Assembly (NCBI GenBank): GCA_009841225.1
Contig: VXMF01000021.1
Coordinates: forward strand, 11,171 to 75,170
Reading direction: 5' to 3'
Length of the DNA stretch: 64,000 nt
Origin: Terriglobia bacterium
GTDB lineage: Bacteria; Acidobacteriota; Terriglobia; Bryobacterales; UBA6623
Both the position numbers and the translations under genes were made by a program. The notes beneath the pieces are model-generated. The model had not been told where the DNA came from and did no database searches. It saw only the letters and a list, made by a program, of their open reading frames with translations. Positions 1-7,177 of the stretch are shown here, in pieces; position 1 is the stretch's first letter, and the number at the start of each line of letters is the position of its first letter.

Positions 1-70
1 AACGCGCCGCCGGAGGACCGTGTAGACCAAACAGACACAGCGTTTGTCGTGTTCTGGGCACGACATCCAA

Positions 71-86
71 CAGTCCAGCTGGACTG
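71..86. repeat. Perfect 16-bp palindrome
   Basis: CAGTCCAGCTGGACTG equals its own reverse complement. It lies in the non-coding stretch downstream of the acetoacetyl-CoA synthetase stop codon. It could be a protein-binding site or the stem of a transcript-end hairpin, but there is no loop and no T-run after it, so a classical terminator is unlikely. I see no gene in bases 1-247. Confidence 0.5.
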
Positions 87-247
87 CCGCTTAGAGCAGT
101 TCCAAGCGCTAGACCGCTGCAGTAAGCCCTGTCCTCGGGCCTGTTCGTGACTGCCCCTTACGAACTGCGAACTCAGCCTTTCCGAATGAATTGCGGGTGC
201 CAGCTCGAGCCTCGCAAGAGCATCGCAAGGCCGAGACCAGAGCGTGA

Positions 248-2191
248 CTATCCGGCCAACAGTTCGTCCCGAACCCTCTTGTACGCATCCAGCGCATCCG
301 GATTTGCCAAGGCCATTGTGTTCGTAACCGGACTACCGGCTAGAGCGCGCTTGACCGCGAGTTCAGCGACCTTACCGCTGCGCGTCCGCGGTATGTCGTC
401 GACTTGGACCACCTCCGCGGGCACATGCCTCGGGGAAGCCCTTCTGCGAATCGTCTGCTTGATGTCGGCAACGAGGCGCTCATCCAGTGAGCCGTCATTG
501 GTCAGCATCACAAGCAATACGACTTGCTCATCGCCGCCCCTCTGGAATCCGACGGCCACAGCTTCGGCGATCTCGGGCATCGCCTCGACAGCGTTATAGA
601 TCTCCGCGGTACCGATGCGCACTCCACCTGGGTTCAGGACGGCATCGGAGCGCCCCCAGATCCGAAACCCACCGGTCGGGCGACGCTCGCAGAGATCCCC
701 GTGGTGCCAAACGCCTGGGAAGCGATCGAAGTAAGCCTCTCGGTACTTGCGTCCATCGCTGTCGTTCCAGAAGCCCAGCGGCATCGCGGGAAAGGGCTGC
801 GTGCAGACCAACTCCCCGGTCGATCCCACGGGCAGAGGCTCGCCATTGTCTCCGAAGACATCTACACGCATTCCGAGTCCCGGCACCTGTAGCTCGCCTC
901 TGTAGACGGGCCCGGCAGGATTCCCGAGTGCGAAGCACGAAACGATGTCGGTGCCTCCTGAGATCGACGCCAGGTGCACGTCCCGCTTGATCTTGCTGTA
1001 GACAAAGTCAAAACTGTCCGGGCTGAGCGGGGACCCCGTCGACAGAATCGTTCGCAACGAAGCCAACGAGTGGCTGTGCCCTGGCTCCAGGCCGGATTTC
1101 TCGACGGCAGAGATGTACTTGGCCCCGACTCCGAAGATCGAGATGCTCTGGCGGTCGATCAGGTCGAACAGCGATCCGGGGTGCGGGCAGAACGGGGAGC
1201 CGTCATACAGGACGACCGTGGATCCGAGCGCCAAGCCGCTGACAAGCCAATTCCACATCATCCAGCCGCAGCTGGTGAAGAAGAAGATGCGGTCTTGGCG
1301 TTGCAAGTCGGAATGCAGCGCGAGTTCCTTCAGGTGTTGCAGCAGCGTGCCCCCGGCGCTGTGGACGATACATTTCGGCGGTCCGGTAGTACCCGACGTA
1401 TACAAGATGTAGGCCGGGTGGCCGAACGGTAACGGCTTGAAGCTCGGCGCCTTGGGCTTGCCCAGATACCCGTCGTACAGCCGCGCGGATCTCAGCCCGC
1501 GAAGATCGGGCTCGGACTCCGAAGGGATGACCACGACCCGCTCGATCGAATCGATGCTACGGCAGATCGCTGCCAGCCGTTCGGAGCAGTCGTATCGCTT
1601 GCCTCCATACACGTACCCGCCTGAAGCGAACAGGATCCGCGGATGGATCTGGCCAAGTCGGTCGATGGCCCCTTCGGAACCGAAATCGGGGGAGCAAGAG
1701 GACCACACCGCGCCGAGGCTGGTGGCGGCGAGCATCGCTGTCACGGCCTCGGGCACGTTGGCCACGAAGCCAGCGACTCGGTCTCCTGGTTGGATGCCCT
1801 CGCGCTCCATGGCTCCTGCCAGCGCTCCCACTTCGAGGCGCAGCTGGCGATAGGTCAGGGATCGCCCCCGCCCTAGCTCGTTCCAAGCCACCAAGGCCGG
1901 CCGATCGTCGTCGAACCGCAGGAGGTTCTCAGCGAAGTTCAGTTCAGCCCCGGGAAACCAGCGGGCACCGGGCATGTGATCGAACGCTTCGACGGCTCGG
2001 TCCGGTTCGCGCTGCCCGACGACCCCGCAGAAATCCCACAGCGCAGACCAGAATTCTTCCGGTCGATCCACGGACCAGTGATGCAGGCTGGCGTAGTCGG
2101 AATGTCCAACCTCGTCCATGAAGCACCTTAGCCGACTGGCGCGAACGCGCTCCGGGGAAGGCGTCCAGATCGGACCATCCATCGCGGTCAA
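248..2191 (-). CDS. Acetoacetyl-CoA synthetase (acetoacetate-CoA ligase)
   Basis: This 647-residue cytoplasmic enzyme of the ANL adenylating family activates acetoacetate to acetoacetyl-CoA with ATP. The N-terminus (WTPSPERVRASRL) is the cap typical of the AACS branch rather than acetyl-CoA synthetase. The phosphate-binding P-loop is YTSGTTGPPKCIVH near residue 265, the hinge-region motif HHGDLCERR is near 490, and the C-terminal RTRSGK carries the catalytic lysine. The length matches the family (about 650). The gene lies 27 nt downstream of a small membrane-protein gene on the same strand and may be cotranscribed with it and yggX. Likely role: use of ketone bodies or polyhydroxybutyrate-derived acetoacetate. 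A propionyl- or other acyl-CoA synthetase is the less likely alternative. Confidence 0.9.
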   Translation of the reverse strand: MTAMDGPIWTPSPERVRASRLRCFMDEVGHSDYASLHHWSVDRPEEFWSALWDFCGVVGQREPDRAVEAFDHMPGARWFPGAELNFAENLLRFDDDRPALVAWNELGRGRSLTYRQLRLEVGALAGAMEREGIQPGDRVAGFVANVPEAVTAMLAATSLGAVWSSCSPDFGSEGAIDRLGQIHPRILFASGGYVYGGKRYDCSERLAAICRSIDSIERVVVIPSESEPDLRGLRSARLYDGYLGKPKAPSFKPLPFGHPAYILYTSGTTGPPKCIVHSAGGTLLQHLKELALHSDLQRQDRIFFFTSCGWMMWNWLVSGLALGSTVVLYDGSPFCPHPGSLFDLIDRQSISIFGVGAKYISAVEKSGLEPGHSHSLASLRTILSTGSPLSPDSFDFVYSKIKRDVHLASISGGTDIVSCFALGNPAGPVYRGELQVPGLGMRVDVFGDNGEPLPVGSTGELVCTQPFPAMPLGFWNDSDGRKYREAYFDRFPGVWHHGDLCERRPTGGFRIWGRSDAVLNPGGVRIGTAEIYNAVEAMPEIAEAVAVGFQRGGDEQVVLLVMLTNDGSLDERLVADIKQTIRRRASPRHVPAEVVQVDDIPRTRSGKVAELAVKRALAGSPVTNTMALANPDALDAYKRVRDELLAG

Positions 2192-2218
2192 GCCGTAGCG
2201 GAAACGCGCACGCGCGGA

Positions 2219-2758
2219 TCAGGCAGGAGCGGGGCTCGAAGTGGCGCGGCGACAGGCGATGACCACAGCTACCAATCCCATGACGAATTTCAGCATGTCC
2301 ACGCTCGTATAGGCGTGGTGCAGCGTCCAGAACATGCTTTCCACCTGCGGCTGCGATCCGTCGGCGGCGAAGTCCATCATGCGGCCTAGGCGCACCGTTT
2401 CCGGCACGACGTAGACAGCCAGACCGAGCGTGATCAACAGCATCGCTCCAACGAGCACGAGCAAGGCCCGCCCGGAGCGTGAGACCCAGGCCAACGCAAA
2501 GGACAACGCGGCCAGCGCTAGCTGGACCCAAGCCCAACCGGTGAAGAAGAGGCGATTGACCTCCGAGGCCTGATAGCGGACCACTTCGCGCAGGCTGTCC
2601 GGAGCGAGGCCGCCAGCGGCGGCGCCGAGACCTTCATGGTCGGAATTCGCCACTGCCTCGGCGACGGAGAAATTCTGGATGGCCGTCTGCCACATGAAGA
2701 CAGTGCCGCAACTCCATGCTCCGAGCAGGAAAAACAGCAGCAGGACGGGCCGCTTCAT
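2219..2758 (-). CDS. Small integral membrane protein, DUF4149-like
   Basis: A 179-residue protein with about four hydrophobic segments (roughly residues 1-22, 75-92, 98-118 and 150-167). The N-terminal segment is followed by an external loop with acidic residues. Its general layout recalls DUF4149 membrane proteins, but I cannot assign a function. The ATG overlaps the stop codon of yggX in an ATGA arrangement, so the two are probably translationally coupled. Acetoacetyl-CoA synthetase follows after 27 nt. The coupling to yggX is the only functional hint. Confidence 0.75.
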   Translation of the reverse strand: MKRPVLLLFFLLGAWSCGTVFMWQTAIQNFSVAEAVANSDHEGLGAAAGGLAPDSLREVVRYQASEVNRLFFTGWAWVQLALAALSFALAWVSRSGRALLVLVGAMLLITLGLAVYVVPETVRLGRMMDFAADGSQPQVESMFWTLHHAYTSVDMLKFVMGLVAVVIACRRATSSPAPA

Positions 2759-3030
2759 GATCCCGGTGCCACGTACTCGGGGGGAGGCGCAGCGCCTTCA
2801 CCGAAGAAGTAGGCCTCCATCTGCTTGACGATCATCTCCTGGGCTTGCAGAGTGGCCGGGTTCAGGCGGTACTCGTTGATGATCATCTTCAAGTGCTCGG
2901 CCCACTGAGCCCAAGCAATCTTCGACACGTTGTCGTAGATCTTCTGGCCGAGCTCCGAATCGAACGGCACCTCGTCCAGTCCGGGCAGTTCCCTTCCCAG
3001 CTTCACGCAGTTGACCATCCTCTCCGCCAT
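2755..3030 (-). CDS. yggX: Fe(II)-trafficking protein YggX
   Basis: A 91-residue protein of the YggX family, proposed to carry ferrous iron in the cytoplasm and protect iron-sulfur clusters. It shows the family pattern: RMVNCVKLGRELPGLD with its conserved cysteine near the N-terminus, then LGQKIYDNVSKIAWAQW and INEYRLN. I start it at the ATG of MAERMVNC, which gives the usual length of about 90 residues; the frame stays open to an upstream ATG at 3111 but those extra residues match nothing in the family. The gene diverges from an iron-responsive operon starting at 3257. The 226-bp gap between them holds a DtxR-type box, so shared iron control is plausible. Confidence 0.9.
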   Translation of the reverse strand: MAERMVNCVKLGRELPGLDEVPFDSELGQKIYDNVSKIAWAQWAEHLKMIINEYRLNPATLQAQEMIVKQMEAYFFGEGAAPPPEYVAPGS

Positions 3031-3207
3031 GGTTTCAGCGTAGTACATGCCGCACTTGCGTCCAGAGCGGTGCTGCCCTGCAACGCGGCGGGACTGAGCG
3101 AACGCTCGCAACTCGCGCGCGACACGAAGTCGCAGGACCAGCCAACACTGGGCCGTCGCCGTGAACGAACAGCCGAGAGCCTCCGGACGCTGCCCATCCG
3201 CATCGGC

Positions 3208-3254
3208 TTGACAGAGATTTAAGCTGTCTATAACCTAAATTTAGGCTTGCCTAA
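3208..3254 (+). promoter_or_regulatory. Promoter and DtxR/IdeR-type operator of the iron operon
   Basis: TTGACA (3208-3213) and TATAAC (3229-3234) form a promoter with a short 15-nt spacer. CCTAAATTTAGG (3234-3245) and TTAGGCTTGCCTAA (3241-3254) are overlapping inverted repeats. The second is nearly perfect, with arms TTAGGC and GCCTAA, and resembles the DtxR/IdeR consensus half-sites. It lies over the predicted transcription start and ends 2 nt before the ATG at 3257, so a bound repressor would block initiation. This points to autoregulation of the first gene, itself a DtxR-family protein. The site is also in a position to affect the divergent yggX. Confidence 0.75.
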
Positions 3255-3256
3255 AA

Positions 3257-3937
3257 ATGGGTAGCGAGGCCATCGACAATTGCCTGAAGGCGATCTTTCA
3301 GTTGGCCGGCGACAACGACCGGGCCACAACCGCCGGACTGGCTGAGCAACTCGCGATCTCGCCTGCTTCGGTCACGGGCATGCTCAAGAAGCTGTCCGAC
3401 GCCGATCCGCCCTGGATCGAATACCAGAAGCACCACGGCGCGCGCCTGACCGACAGAGGCCGGGCGCGGGCGTTGGAGATCATTCGGCACCACCGGCTTA
3501 TCGAGTTGTTCCTGCACCGGGTCCTCGACTACAGCTGGGACGAGGTCCACGTGGAAGCCGAGAAACTCGAGCACGCGATCTCGGAGACGTTCGAGGATCG
3601 CATCGCACACGTGTTGGGTGATCCCGAGTTCGACCCTCACGGGCATCCGATCCCGCGCCGCGACGGCACCCTGCCCGACCGGGCGGACTCCGACTTGATC
3701 GACATGGAGCCCGGCACTGACGCGGAGGTGTCGCGGGTGTCCGACCACGACCCAACCATGCTCCAGCACCTGTCGAGCATCGGCGTCCGACCAGGGGTCC
3801 GGATCCACTTGCTGGAGCGCAGGCCATTCGACGGGCCATTGATGCTGCGGGTCGGGGACGACCAAGCCGTGCATGCATTCGGGACTCGGCTGGCAGGCTC
3901 GATCCGGATTCGCGACATCCGGAGCGCAGCGGCATGA
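3257..3937 (+). CDS. DtxR-family metal-dependent transcriptional repressor
   Basis: This 226-residue regulator has three parts. An N-terminal winged helix-turn-helix (about 1-65) contains the recognition region LAISPASVTGMLKKL. A metal-binding dimerisation domain (about 70-145) has HHRLIELFL, an E/H-rich helix (WDEVHVEAEKLEHAIS) and DPHGHPIP, equivalent to the CPxGxPIP-type anchor of IdeR/MntR. An SH3/FeoA-like domain (about 155-220) contains LSSIGVRPGVRI. It probably senses Fe(II) or Mn(II) and represses its own operon through the box just upstream. Its stop overlaps the next start (ATGA). The metal cannot be fixed from sequence; the Feo context argues for iron. Confidence 0.88.
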   Translation: MGSEAIDNCLKAIFQLAGDNDRATTAGLAEQLAISPASVTGMLKKLSDADPPWIEYQKHHGARLTDRGRARALEIIRHHRLIELFLHRVLDYSWDEVHVEAEKLEHAISETFEDRIAHVLGDPEFDPHGHPIPRRDGTLPDRADSDLIDMEPGTDAEVSRVSDHDPTMLQHLSSIGVRPGVRIHLLERRPFDGPLMLRVGDDQAVHAFGTRLAGSIRIRDIRSAAA

Positions 3938-4968
3938 GCGCACTCAGCATTGCCGTGGCAGCGGGGCTGCTTGTTGTGATCCTTGCGGTTCCGAGGTTCG
4001 GCTTGCTCGCTAGGTGGAAGCGGCACCGCGCCTACCGCGCGAAATCGCGCTCCGAGGACGCGCTGAAGCACATCCTTGCTTGGCAGCACCGCTCGAAGCT
4101 GGCCAGTCTCGAATCGCTCGCGGGCACCATGGGGCTCCGGCCGGCCGCCGTGCTGAGAGTCGTAGCAGGCCTGCAGACAGCGGGCTGGGTCGACAGCGGC
4201 GCAGGCGGGATCGCGCTGACCGCGAGCGGCGAGCGGCGAGCCCTGGAGGTGGTGCGCGCGCACCGCTTGTGGGAACGCCACCTTTCCGACGACGCCAACA
4301 TGCCGATGGCGAAACTGCACCCAGCCGCCGAACGGGCGGAGCACAGCCTGAGCCGCCAGCAAGTGGCCGAGTTGGACGCCCACCTCGGACACCCGCAGCA
4401 CGATCCGCACGGAGACCCGATCCCGCGCCCCGACGGCACCATCAGCGCGCTCGACGCTGTCAGCCTGAACGAATGGCCGGTAGGAAGACCCGCGTTGATC
4501 GCCCACTTGGAAGACGAGCCCCAGGCAGTCTTCCGGCAGATCCTGCTGGCCAAGCTGCGACCGATGCAGGTCGTAAGGGTAACCGAATCCGGGCCGAACC
4601 ATTTGGCCATAGAAGTCGATGGCCGCCAGCACCGCATCGAGCGGTCTACAGCGGCCAACATACACGTGCGCGAGATCCGGCCACAAGACGCGCTCCCTTC
4701 GGCGCGGACGCGCCTTGCGGATCTGGCACAAGGCGCATGCGGAGAGGTGGCGGGCCTGAGCCCGGACTGCCAAGGACTCTCGCGCCGCCGCCTGCTAGAC
4801 CTTGGGCTCACGCCGGGCGCGCATGTGGAGGTGGCGCTGGAGAACACGTTCGGCGACCCGCGGGCCTTCCGCGTTCGCGGCACGACCGTCGCCCTGCGCC
4901 GACAACAGGCGGAGCAGGTCTTGATTCGGCCGTTCCCGTCCTCTGGCGGCGCAGAGGTCGCTCCATGA
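3934..4968 (+). CDS. Membrane-anchored DtxR-like protein with SH3 and FeoA domains
   Basis: A 344-residue protein. Residues 4-22 are a hydrophobic segment (SIAVAAGLLVVILAVPRFGL) followed by a basic stretch, predicting one membrane anchor with the rest in the cytoplasm. Residues about 40-110 resemble a winged helix, and about 110-175 the DtxR dimerisation domain with AHRLWERHL, LHPAAERAEH and DPHGDPIP. Residues about 185-250 form an SH3-like domain. The C-terminus (about 262-335) is a FeoA domain with LSRRRLLDLGLTPGAHV. FeoA normally works with FeoB at the membrane, so this may be a FeoA partner that kept a metal-sensing module rather than a repressor. ATGA overlaps couple it on both sides. 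Confidence 0.85.
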   Translation: MSALSIAVAAGLLVVILAVPRFGLLARWKRHRAYRAKSRSEDALKHILAWQHRSKLASLESLAGTMGLRPAAVLRVVAGLQTAGWVDSGAGGIALTASGERRALEVVRAHRLWERHLSDDANMPMAKLHPAAERAEHSLSRQQVAELDAHLGHPQHDPHGDPIPRPDGTISALDAVSLNEWPVGRPALIAHLEDEPQAVFRQILLAKLRPMQVVRVTESGPNHLAIEVDGRQHRIERSTAANIHVREIRPQDALPSARTRLADLAQGACGEVAGLSPDCQGLSRRRLLDLGLTPGAHVEVALENTFGDPRAFRVRGTTVALRRQQAEQVLIRPFPSSGGAEVAP

Positions 4969-5783
4969 ACACCGAAGCCTGCGACAGCTGCCCGGCCCAT
5001 GTGCAGATGGCCAAGATGGGTGTCGAGATCGCGAACTGCGATCACGTGGTCGCACTGGCGGGCAACCCGAACACCGGCAAGTCCTCCGTATTCAATGCCC
5101 TGACCGGTCTGCGCCAGCACGTGGGCAACTGGACCGGCAAGACGGTCACGCGCGCAGAAGGGGCGTTCGGGTATGGCGGCAAGCGCTACAAGCTGGTCGA
5201 CCTGCCCGGCACGTACTCACTCCTGTCGGCATCTCACGACGAGGAGATCAGCCGAAACTTTCTGCTCTTCGGGCAGCCGGACTGCACCGTGGTGGTTGTC
5301 GATGCGACGGCCTTAGAGAGAAACCTAAACCTAGTGCTGCAGGTGCTGGAAATCACCGATCGCGCGGTGGTTTGCGTCAACTTGATGGACGAGGCCAAGC
5401 GCAAGGGGATCGAGGTCGACGTGCGCAGCCTCTCCCGCGATCTTGGGGTGCCCGCGGTGTCAACCGTTGCCCGCACCAAGGAGGGGCTGTCCGATCTCGT
5501 GGCGAGCGTCGCCGGCGTGGCCTCGGGAGAGACCAAGACGTCCCCTTCGCGAGTCGCTCCCCCTACCGAGGTCCAAGAGGCCATCGATGGGTTGGTGCCC
5601 CTGATCCAAGGGATGGCCCCCGGCCTACCCAGCGCACGATGGGTGGCGTTGCGCTTGCTGGACGGCGACCACAAAGTGCGAGAAGCCCTTTTGAGCGGCG
5701 AGCTCGCTGGACTGGCAGACCGGCAGCAACAGCCGGCACCGCTTGACGCAAGCAGGATCAAGGCGATCGCGGGGGCCCAGTGA
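4965..5783 (+). CDS. feoB: FeoB GTPase-domain protein (N-terminal half of split FeoB)
   Basis: A 272-residue soluble protein equal to the cytoplasmic part of the ferrous iron transporter FeoB. The G1 P-loop is GNPNTGKS (33-40), G2 lies in GNWTGKTVTRAEG, G3 is DLPGTYS, and G4 is NLMDE. The following helical region (about 180-265) matches the GDP-dissociation-inhibitor segment. An N-terminal CDSC pair is present. The protein stops where membrane helices would begin in one-piece FeoB; these are supplied by the next gene in another frame, whose GTG overlaps this stop (GTGA). Together the two total 737 residues, the normal FeoB length. Gene fission is more likely than a sequencing frameshift because the overlap is clean and both ends are sensible. 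Confidence 0.9.
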   Translation: MNTEACDSCPAHVQMAKMGVEIANCDHVVALAGNPNTGKSSVFNALTGLRQHVGNWTGKTVTRAEGAFGYGGKRYKLVDLPGTYSLLSASHDEEISRNFLLFGQPDCTVVVVDATALERNLNLVLQVLEITDRAVVCVNLMDEAKRKGIEVDVRSLSRDLGVPAVSTVARTKEGLSDLVASVAGVASGETKTSPSRVAPPTEVQEAIDGLVPLIQGMAPGLPSARWVALRLLDGDHKVREALLSGELAGLADRQQQPAPLDASRIKAIAGAQ

Positions 5784-7177
5784 CCCCGGCGTCTGTTTCT
5801 CCCCAAGCGGTCTTGGACCGGAGCGACGAACTGCGCCGGGGGCTGGACGGCAGCTTCCGCGACTCCATGGTTGCCAGCCTGTACGCGAGAGCAGGCGAGC
5901 TGGCCGGGAGGTCGGTCCGCGAGCACGGCGCCGGCAAGTGGGACTTCGACCAGCGGATCGATCGGATCCTCACCTCGCGGTGGCTGGGGCTGCCGGTCAT
6001 GCTGCTGTTGCTCGGCGCGGTTTTCTGGGTCACGATCCTCGGCGCGAACGTCCCCTCGCAAATGCTGGCCAACGCGTTCTTTGCGGTCGAGGCGGCTGCG
6101 GCCACCTGGTTCGAGAGCATGGGAGCGCCTTGGTGGCTGACCGGGCTCGTATGGCACGGCACCTTCCGCGGGCTGGCATGGGTGGTCAGCGTCATGCTGC
6201 CTCCCATGGCCATCTTCTTTCCGGTCTTCACGATCTTGGAGGACTTGGGGTATCTGCCGCGCGTGGCGTTTAACCTTGACTGGCTCTTCCGCAAGGCAGG
6301 CGCGCATGGCAAGCAGGCCCTGACGATGGCGATGGGGTTCGGCTGCAACGCGGCAGGAGTTACTTCGACACGCATCATCGACTCCCCGCGCGAGCGCCTG
6401 CTGGCCATAGTGACCAACAATTTCGTGCCCTGCAACGGACGCTTTCCGACGCTCATCATGCTGGCGGTGATCTTTGTCGCTGCCGCCTTCCCGCCGGCCG
6501 TGGCCGCGTTTGCGGCCGCCGCCGCTGTGGTGGCCGTAGTGCTGCTGGGCGTGTGCTTCACGCTGGGCGTGTCGTGGGCGCTGTCGCGCAGCCTGCTGTC
6601 GGGCGAGGCCTCTGCCTTCACGCTGGAGATGCCGCCGTATCGGCGCCCGAGCATCCTGCGGATTCTGTACACATCCCTAATCGACCGGACCATATTCGTG
6701 CTCGGCCGCGCGATGCTGACGGCCGCGCCCGCGGGCGCGCTGATCTGGATCCTGGCGAACGTGCAGGCTGGCGGGACGACTCTGGCGGAGCGCTCGATCT
6801 CACTGCTGGAACCGCTCGGGACGGCGATTGGGCTGGACGGCGTGATCCTGCTGGCCTACGTCATCGCCATCCCTGCCAACGAGATCGTAGTGCCCACGAT
6901 GCTGATGTGCTACCTAGGTGGCGCTATGATGATGGATATTACTACCTACGAGCAGATCCGCGAAGTGCTGGTCGGCCAGCACGGCTGGACGTTGCTTACG
7001 GCGGTCAACCTCATGCTGTTTTCTTTGCTGCACAACCCCTGTGCGACAACAATACTGACCATTTGGAAGGAGACGCGAAGCGCTCGCTGGACGGCGCTTG
7101 GGGCTCTGATGCCGCTGGGGCTCGCGTTCTTGGTCTGCTTCGCGACGGCACAGGCCGTCCGCCTGCTGCCGCTCTGA
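5780..7177 (+). CDS. feoB: FeoB membrane-domain protein (C-terminal half of split FeoB)
   Basis: A 465-residue polytopic inner-membrane protein, the Fe(II) permease half of FeoB. After about 70 soluble residues it enters helices with the gate motif GFGCNAAGV and the repeat TNNFVPCNGRFPTLI, both recognisable FeoB membrane signatures. A second half follows with IAIPANEIVVPT and a C-terminal helix. It starts at GTG overlapping the stop of the GTPase gene, so the subunits are probably made in equal amounts. It must associate with the separate GTPase protein to work. The gene after it begins in a TGATG overlap, which places an AMP-ligase in the same transcript. Confidence 0.9.
   Translation: MTPASVSPQAVLDRSDELRRGLDGSFRDSMVASLYARAGELAGRSVREHGAGKWDFDQRIDRILTSRWLGLPVMLLLLGAVFWVTILGANVPSQMLANAFFAVEAAAATWFESMGAPWWLTGLVWHGTFRGLAWVVSVMLPPMAIFFPVFTILEDLGYLPRVAFNLDWLFRKAGAHGKQALTMAMGFGCNAAGVTSTRIIDSPRERLLAIVTNNFVPCNGRFPTLIMLAVIFVAAAFPPAVAAFAAAAAVVAVVLLGVCFTLGVSWALSRSLLSGEASAFTLEMPPYRRPSILRILYTSLIDRTIFVLGRAMLTAAPAGALIWILANVQAGGTTLAERSISLLEPLGTAIGLDGVILLAYVIAIPANEIVVPTMLMCYLGGAMMMDITTYEQIREVLVGQHGWTLLTAVNLMLFSLLHNPCATTILTIWKETRSARWTALGALMPLGLAFLVCFATAQAVRLLPL

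Noticed and set aside
3251..4773. Long minus-strand open frames opposite the two DtxR-like genes
   Set aside because: They mirror strongly coding plus-strand genes, have no recognisable domain and reflect GC-rich antisense openness.
4014..4964. Long plus-strand open frame leading into the FeoB GTPase gene
   Set aside because: It is the shadow of the DtxR-FeoA gene in another frame; the translation is Arg/Ala/Pro-rich with no family, and FeoB homology starts at the ATG at 4965.
5780..5783. FeoB split as a sequencing frameshift
   Set aside because: The GTGA overlap, intact motifs on both sides and sensible domain boundary favour real fission, although only read data can settle it.
6553..7176. 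Upstream open extension of the PaaK-like ligase frame
   Set aside because: It lies inside the FeoB membrane gene and shows no ligase homology; the TGATG overlap gives a better start.
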